From positions 1-22,893 of IMG/VR virus record IMGVR_UViG_3300012037_000016: a DNA stretch of 22,893 nucleotides. One strand, 5' to 3'. Source of the stretch: a virus. This document shows positions 20,805 through 22,893 of the stretch, piece by piece. The position numbers were made by a program, and so were the translations under genes. Each line of letters opens with the position of its first letter. The first letter of the stretch is position 1. The notes beneath the pieces are model-generated. The model had not been told where the DNA came from and made no database searches. It saw only the letters and a list, made by a program, of their open reading frames with translations.

Positions 20805-22094
20805 ATGAAAACATTGTACCGACTTGTTGTGAGCGCAAAGCCAATCACTGATGATCTGATTGATCGTCAAACGCAAGCTGATGGCATCATGAGAATTCCA
20901 GATCAGCTGAATATTGTGACGGAATTTGCATACATCCCAAACATGCTGGATGGCGCTGTGCTTGAATCTGACAAAGACATTGATGAAAAGTGGCTGAAGG
21001 CTGCTGTGAATCGTTTAGACTATCACTGGATTCACCTGCACATGGATGATGATCAATGGCGTGATCTTGGATTGCGCAATACGTTGTGGGGTCAGCAGCG
21101 GACTGTTGGCGGCCAAGTGGTCAGCTATGGCCGATGGAGTGAAGATGGCAGATACCAAACGTCACATCGTTATGAATCGCCAGTGTCTGAATTGCCAGAA
21201 GAAGCGCTTGGAGTGTGGCATGAAGGATGTCACGGATTCAATGGCATTCTTGGTGCATCATCAATTGCACTGACACATTCCATGTTCTATGGATATGATC
21301 GACTGTATACCAAAGCTGAAGAAAAGAAGCTGAAGCCGCGGCGATACGTCAAAACGCCGACACCATTGCTAGCTTGGCGATCACTTCAGTGGGGTAGATT
21401 GCCAGAGCTTGAAACGCGGAAGGCAAAGCCAGTCAAAGCGTACGGAATCGAAATTGAACAAAAGCTGCTTGATAACGGCAGCGCATCGCCGCAATGGTGG
21501 ACTGGCAATTCTCCAAAGTCATTGGTGCTTCACACCACACGTGGCGATGATGCAGGGCTTGGATCGTGGGCATGGCTGGATCAGATTGAACTGTCATACC
21601 ACTTCATCATTGCTTCAGACGGCAAGATATACCAACTAGTACCATTTGGTTGCAGTGCGTGGCACGCAGGGATCTATTCAAACCCAACTGCCGCAGTTGA
21701 AGCATTCTTCAATGGTGAGAATCCAAACCGATTATCAATCGGGATCGCATTTGCGCGCAACGCACAGGCGCGGCTGACAGATGATCAAGTAGTAGCATTT
21801 GTTGGACTGGCAAAGATCATTGGCCAGCATACAGGCGTACACTATTCTGCAGCCAACATTTTCAGCCACATAGACATTTCAGATCACAAGCCAGCTGAAG
21901 TGCGCGACTACCGATGGCAGTGCTTGGATGCGTTGCAAGGTGATCGTGAACCAGATCCAGTAGCGCCGCCAGAACCAGATCCAGTGATCATTGATACAGC
22001 CACATTGTTTGCTGCCATTGATACTGAAGCGCTGCTGATGCTGGCGAAGCTGATGCTTCAAGAAGCGGCACGGCGTGGCCAATTACAATCATAA
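20805..22094 (+). CDS. Two-domain endolysin: HExxH-containing N-terminal domain plus Amidase_2 domain
   Basis: A 429-aa lysin. The C-terminal half (about 235-375) is a type 2 N-acetylmuramoyl-L-alanine amidase: SLVLHTTRGDD (His243, first zinc ligand), YHFIIASDGKIYQLVPFG (classic), AWHAG (His287), NRLSIGIAF, and SHIDISDHKP (His355). The usual final Cys/Asp ligand region reads DHKPAEVRDYRWQC, which is unusual, and the Lys-Asp-Pro-Gly motif is not seen. The N-terminal half (1-200) contains HEGCH at 139-143, an exact HExxH zinc-peptidase motif, in EALGVWHEGCHGFNG, with His158 or Asp165 as possible third ligands. This suggests a second, peptidase-like cutting activity, though no family is recognised. 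A proline-rich linker at 383-394 leads to a short helical tail. Confidence 0.85.
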   Translation: MKTLYRLVVSAKPITDDLIDRQTQADGIMRIPDQLNIVTEFAYIPNMLDGAVLESDKDIDEKWLKAAVNRLDYHWIHLHMDDDQWRDLGLRNTLWGQQRTVGGQVVSYGRWSEDGRYQTSHRYESPVSELPEEALGVWHEGCHGFNGILGASSIALTHSMFYGYDRLYTKAEEKKLKPRRYVKTPTPLLAWRSLQWGRLPELETRKAKPVKAYGIEIEQKLLDNGSASPQWWTGNSPKSLVLHTTRGDDAGLGSWAWLDQIELSYHFIIASDGKIYQLVPFGCSAWHAGIYSNPTAAVEAFFNGENPNRLSIGIAFARNAQARLTDDQVVAFVGLAKIIGQHTGVHYSAANIFSHIDISDHKPAEVRDYRWQCLDALQGDREPDPVAPPEPDPVIIDTATLFAAIDTEALLMLAKLMLQEAARRGQLQS

Positions 22095-22104
22095 TAAATT
22101 CATC

Positions 22105-22449
22105 ATGGAAATAATCGCAGCAGCCATCTTACTGGCAACATTTGTAGAAGGATTTGTTGAATACCTATTCAGCGGAGTACCAGAAAAAGCACGGAAGTAT
22201 CTGAAGTACGTGGCACTTGTATTTGGTATAATTGTGGCACTACTATTCAACATTGATCTGCTAGCCAGCGTGTTTGGAATCGCATCAGCAATTCCATTTG
22301 TTGGCCAGATCATGAGTGGTCTGGTGATTGGACGTGGATCAAACTACGTTCATGATTTTCTTGGAAGCAGGGGATCTACATCCAAAGATGCAACGGTCAC
22401 GGCGCGCCGTCAGCCAGTGATCCGTCAAGATTTACAAGTAGGCGGCTAA
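22105..22449 (+). CDS. Holin-like membrane protein
   Basis: A 114-aa protein starting MEIIAAAILLATFVEGFVEY; an in-frame GTG at 22075 lies within the lysin gene and is less likely. Hydrophobic spans are at about 3-20, 36-50 (YVALVFGIIVALLF) and 53-75 (LLASVFGIASAIPFVGQIMS). The segment GLVIGRGSNYVHDFLG, just past the last span, is a pattern I associate with small phage holins of Gram-positive hosts. The tail (last 25 residues) is charged and basic. Directly following the lysin gene, it is the stronger of the two holin candidates. CATAAT (22090-22095), overlapping the lysin stop, ends 9 bases upstream and may be a -10 box. Confidence 0.65.
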   Translation: MEIIAAAILLATFVEGFVEYLFSGVPEKARKYLKYVALVFGIIVALLFNIDLLASVFGIASAIPFVGQIMSGLVIGRGSNYVHDFLGSRGSTSKDATVTARRQPVIRQDLQVGG

Positions 22450-22468
22450 TTCATATTTGCAAAGTATC

Positions 22469-22699
22469 ATGTCACAAAATTACACAACCATCACACAAGA
22501 TGATGTTGCCATCAATCCAGAACTAGCTGGACGTGTAGGCGAAACAGTAGAAGCCAATGAGTACAAAAAACTTGTTGGAATGGGGAAGGGCAACGGCATC
22601 AAAACCGAAACCAAAACAAAGGCAGCTGCACCAGCAGAAACTACAACTGCCGATGAAGCATCCACACCAAAGAAGGGTGGGAAAACAGCCAAGGCGTAG
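22469..22699 (+). CDS. Small Ala/Lys/Thr-rich protein of unknown function
   Basis: A 76-aa protein (MSQNYTTITQDDVAINPEL...). The frame is also open from an ATG at 22457, but 22469 gives a more normal start. The first 40 residues look folded and include ELAGRVGETVEANEYKKLVG. The rest is low complexity (KTETKTKAAAPAETTTADEA, then GGKTAKA) and likely disordered. It carries no membrane span or catalytic motif. It ends the gene block, 57 bases before the terminator at 22756. No assignment is made. Confidence 0.5.
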   Translation: MSQNYTTITQDDVAINPELAGRVGETVEANEYKKLVGMGKGNGIKTETKTKAAAPAETTTADEASTPKKGGKTAKA

Positions 22700-22705
22700 T
22701 ACAAT
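22700..22705 (+). promoter_or_regulatory. Candidate -10 box downstream of the last gene
   Basis: TACAAT begins on the base after the TAG at 22697-22699. No long coding region follows. It could drive a short RNA that ends at the terminator at 22756-22781, or be incidental. Confidence 0.3.
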
Positions 22706-22711
22706 AGAAAA

Positions 22712-22781
22712 GGCAGAGATGCCATTCTCAATGGTTGTTCACTCAATCCAAGAAGGCCGCACAGCAATGTGTGGCTTTTTT
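22712..22781 (+). ncRNA. Possible short non-coding RNA ending in a terminator
   Basis: A -10-like TACAAT at 22700-22705 would start transcription near 22712. The first bases, GGCAGAGATGCC (22712-22723), form a perfect 4-bp stem with a GAGA tetraloop, and the transcript would end about 70 bases on, at the terminator at 22756-22781. The only open frame is 24 codons from 22719 and reads through the terminator. This is a candidate only. Confidence 0.25.
22756..22781 (+). terminator. Rho-independent terminator at the end of the gene block
   Basis: GCCGCACA (22756-22763), loop GCAA, then TGTGTGGC (22768-22775) form an 8-bp stem with one G-T pair, followed by six Ts. It resembles the terminator after the capsid gene, including the GGCCGCAC core and the GGCTTTTTT end. 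Confidence 0.88.
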
Positions 22782-22829
22782 GTGTCGAGGTAGCAAAGAG
22801 CCTTATTTTTCAACGTATCTCGTGTACTT

Positions 22830-22847
22830 GTGGGGTCACTTCCCCAC
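22830..22847 (+). other. Perfect 6-bp inverted repeat in the non-coding end
   Basis: GTGGGG (22830-22835), six-base loop TCACTT, then CCCCAC (22842-22847). No T run follows, so it is not a simple terminator. It lies upstream of the promoter box cut off at the window end and may be an operator or RNA hairpin. Confidence 0.4.
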
Positions 22848-22859
22848 TTCCGTGTGTGT

Positions 22860-22880
22860 CCCTTTTCGCTTCAGAAGGGG
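22860..22880 (+). other. Imperfect hairpin upstream of the final promoter box
   Basis: CCCTTTT (22860-22866) pairs with GAAGGGG (22874-22880) using two G-T pairs across a seven-base loop. It is the second hairpin in the 194-base non-coding end and abuts the truncated -10 box. Confidence 0.3.
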
Positions 22881-22886
22881 TCAAAG

Positions 22887-22893
22887 TGATATA
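22887..22893 (+). promoter_or_regulatory. Extended -10 box truncated by the window end
   Basis: TGATATA, the first seven bases of the recurring TGATATAAT box, forms the last bases of the window. A further + strand gene probably begins within about 20 bases beyond the edge. Confidence 0.45.

Noticed and set aside
22719-22793. A 24-codon frame beginning MPFSMVVHSIQ after the last gene
   Set aside because: It reads straight through the terminator stem and T run, so it cannot be fully transcribed.
1-22893. Alternative genetic code with TGA read as an amino acid, as in some Patescibacteria
   Set aside because: TGA ends several genes cleanly (4409, 10818, 12125, 18792) just before the next start, and no conserved domain is interrupted by TGA.

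Overview
The window is a densely packed, one-directional block of late genes from a tailed double-stranded DNA phage or prophage. Every credible gene is on the + strand and gaps are mostly under 30 bases. Gene content points to a siphovirus with an HK97-fold capsid: small and large terminase, portal fused to a MuF-type domain, HK97-type prohead protease, major capsid protein with a fused scaffold, head-tail connectors, a tail tube protein, a frameshifted tail assembly chaperone, a tape measure protein and a baseplate hub. No tail sheath gene is seen. No integrase, repressor or host gene is present, so the lifestyle is undetermined.

Layout: 1-195 is the end of an upstream gene with a Cys-rich tail, closed by a terminator (200-237). 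288-6598 is the packaging and head module (TerS, TerL, portal-MuF, protease, capsid), closed by a second terminator (6621-6644). 6674-10820 is an unexpected block for this position: a 721-aa HxH-repeat fibre, a 585-aa beta-rich protein and a 66-aa protein, lying between the capsid gene and the connectors. 10839-12567 holds connector and tail-completion genes. 12586-18037 covers a small basic protein, tail tube, chaperone with a -1 frameshift, tape measure and hub. 18053-19795 holds a small coiled-coil protein and two tail-tip or adsorption proteins. 19826-22449 holds two membrane proteins, a two-domain lysin and a holin candidate. 22469-22699 is a small gene of unknown role. The last 194 bases are non-coding, with a terminator, hairpins and the start of another promoter cut by the window edge.

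The most striking feature is expression signalling. I see no convincing Shine-Dalgarno sequence at any gene. About a dozen genes instead carry an extended -10 box, TGnTATAAT or TGnTAAAAT, usually ending 6-10 bases before the ATG. That spacing predicts leaderless or nearly leaderless mRNAs, with a private promoter for most genes. Some boxes are built into the stop codon of the preceding gene. TGA and TAA both act as normal stops, so the genetic code is standard. The host is unknown. Leaderless translation is common in Actinobacteria and Deinococcus-Thermus and may be common in some Patescibacteria. Base composition in the mid-40s % GC, together with a WNGSA-repeat C-terminus of a kind I associate with actinobacteriophages, fits an Actinobacteria-like or Patescibacteria-like host, but this is only inference.

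The second striking signal is in word use. Reading the whole + strand by eye I found no CCGG and no TTAA, while GATC is unusually frequent. This looks like a footprint of host restriction.
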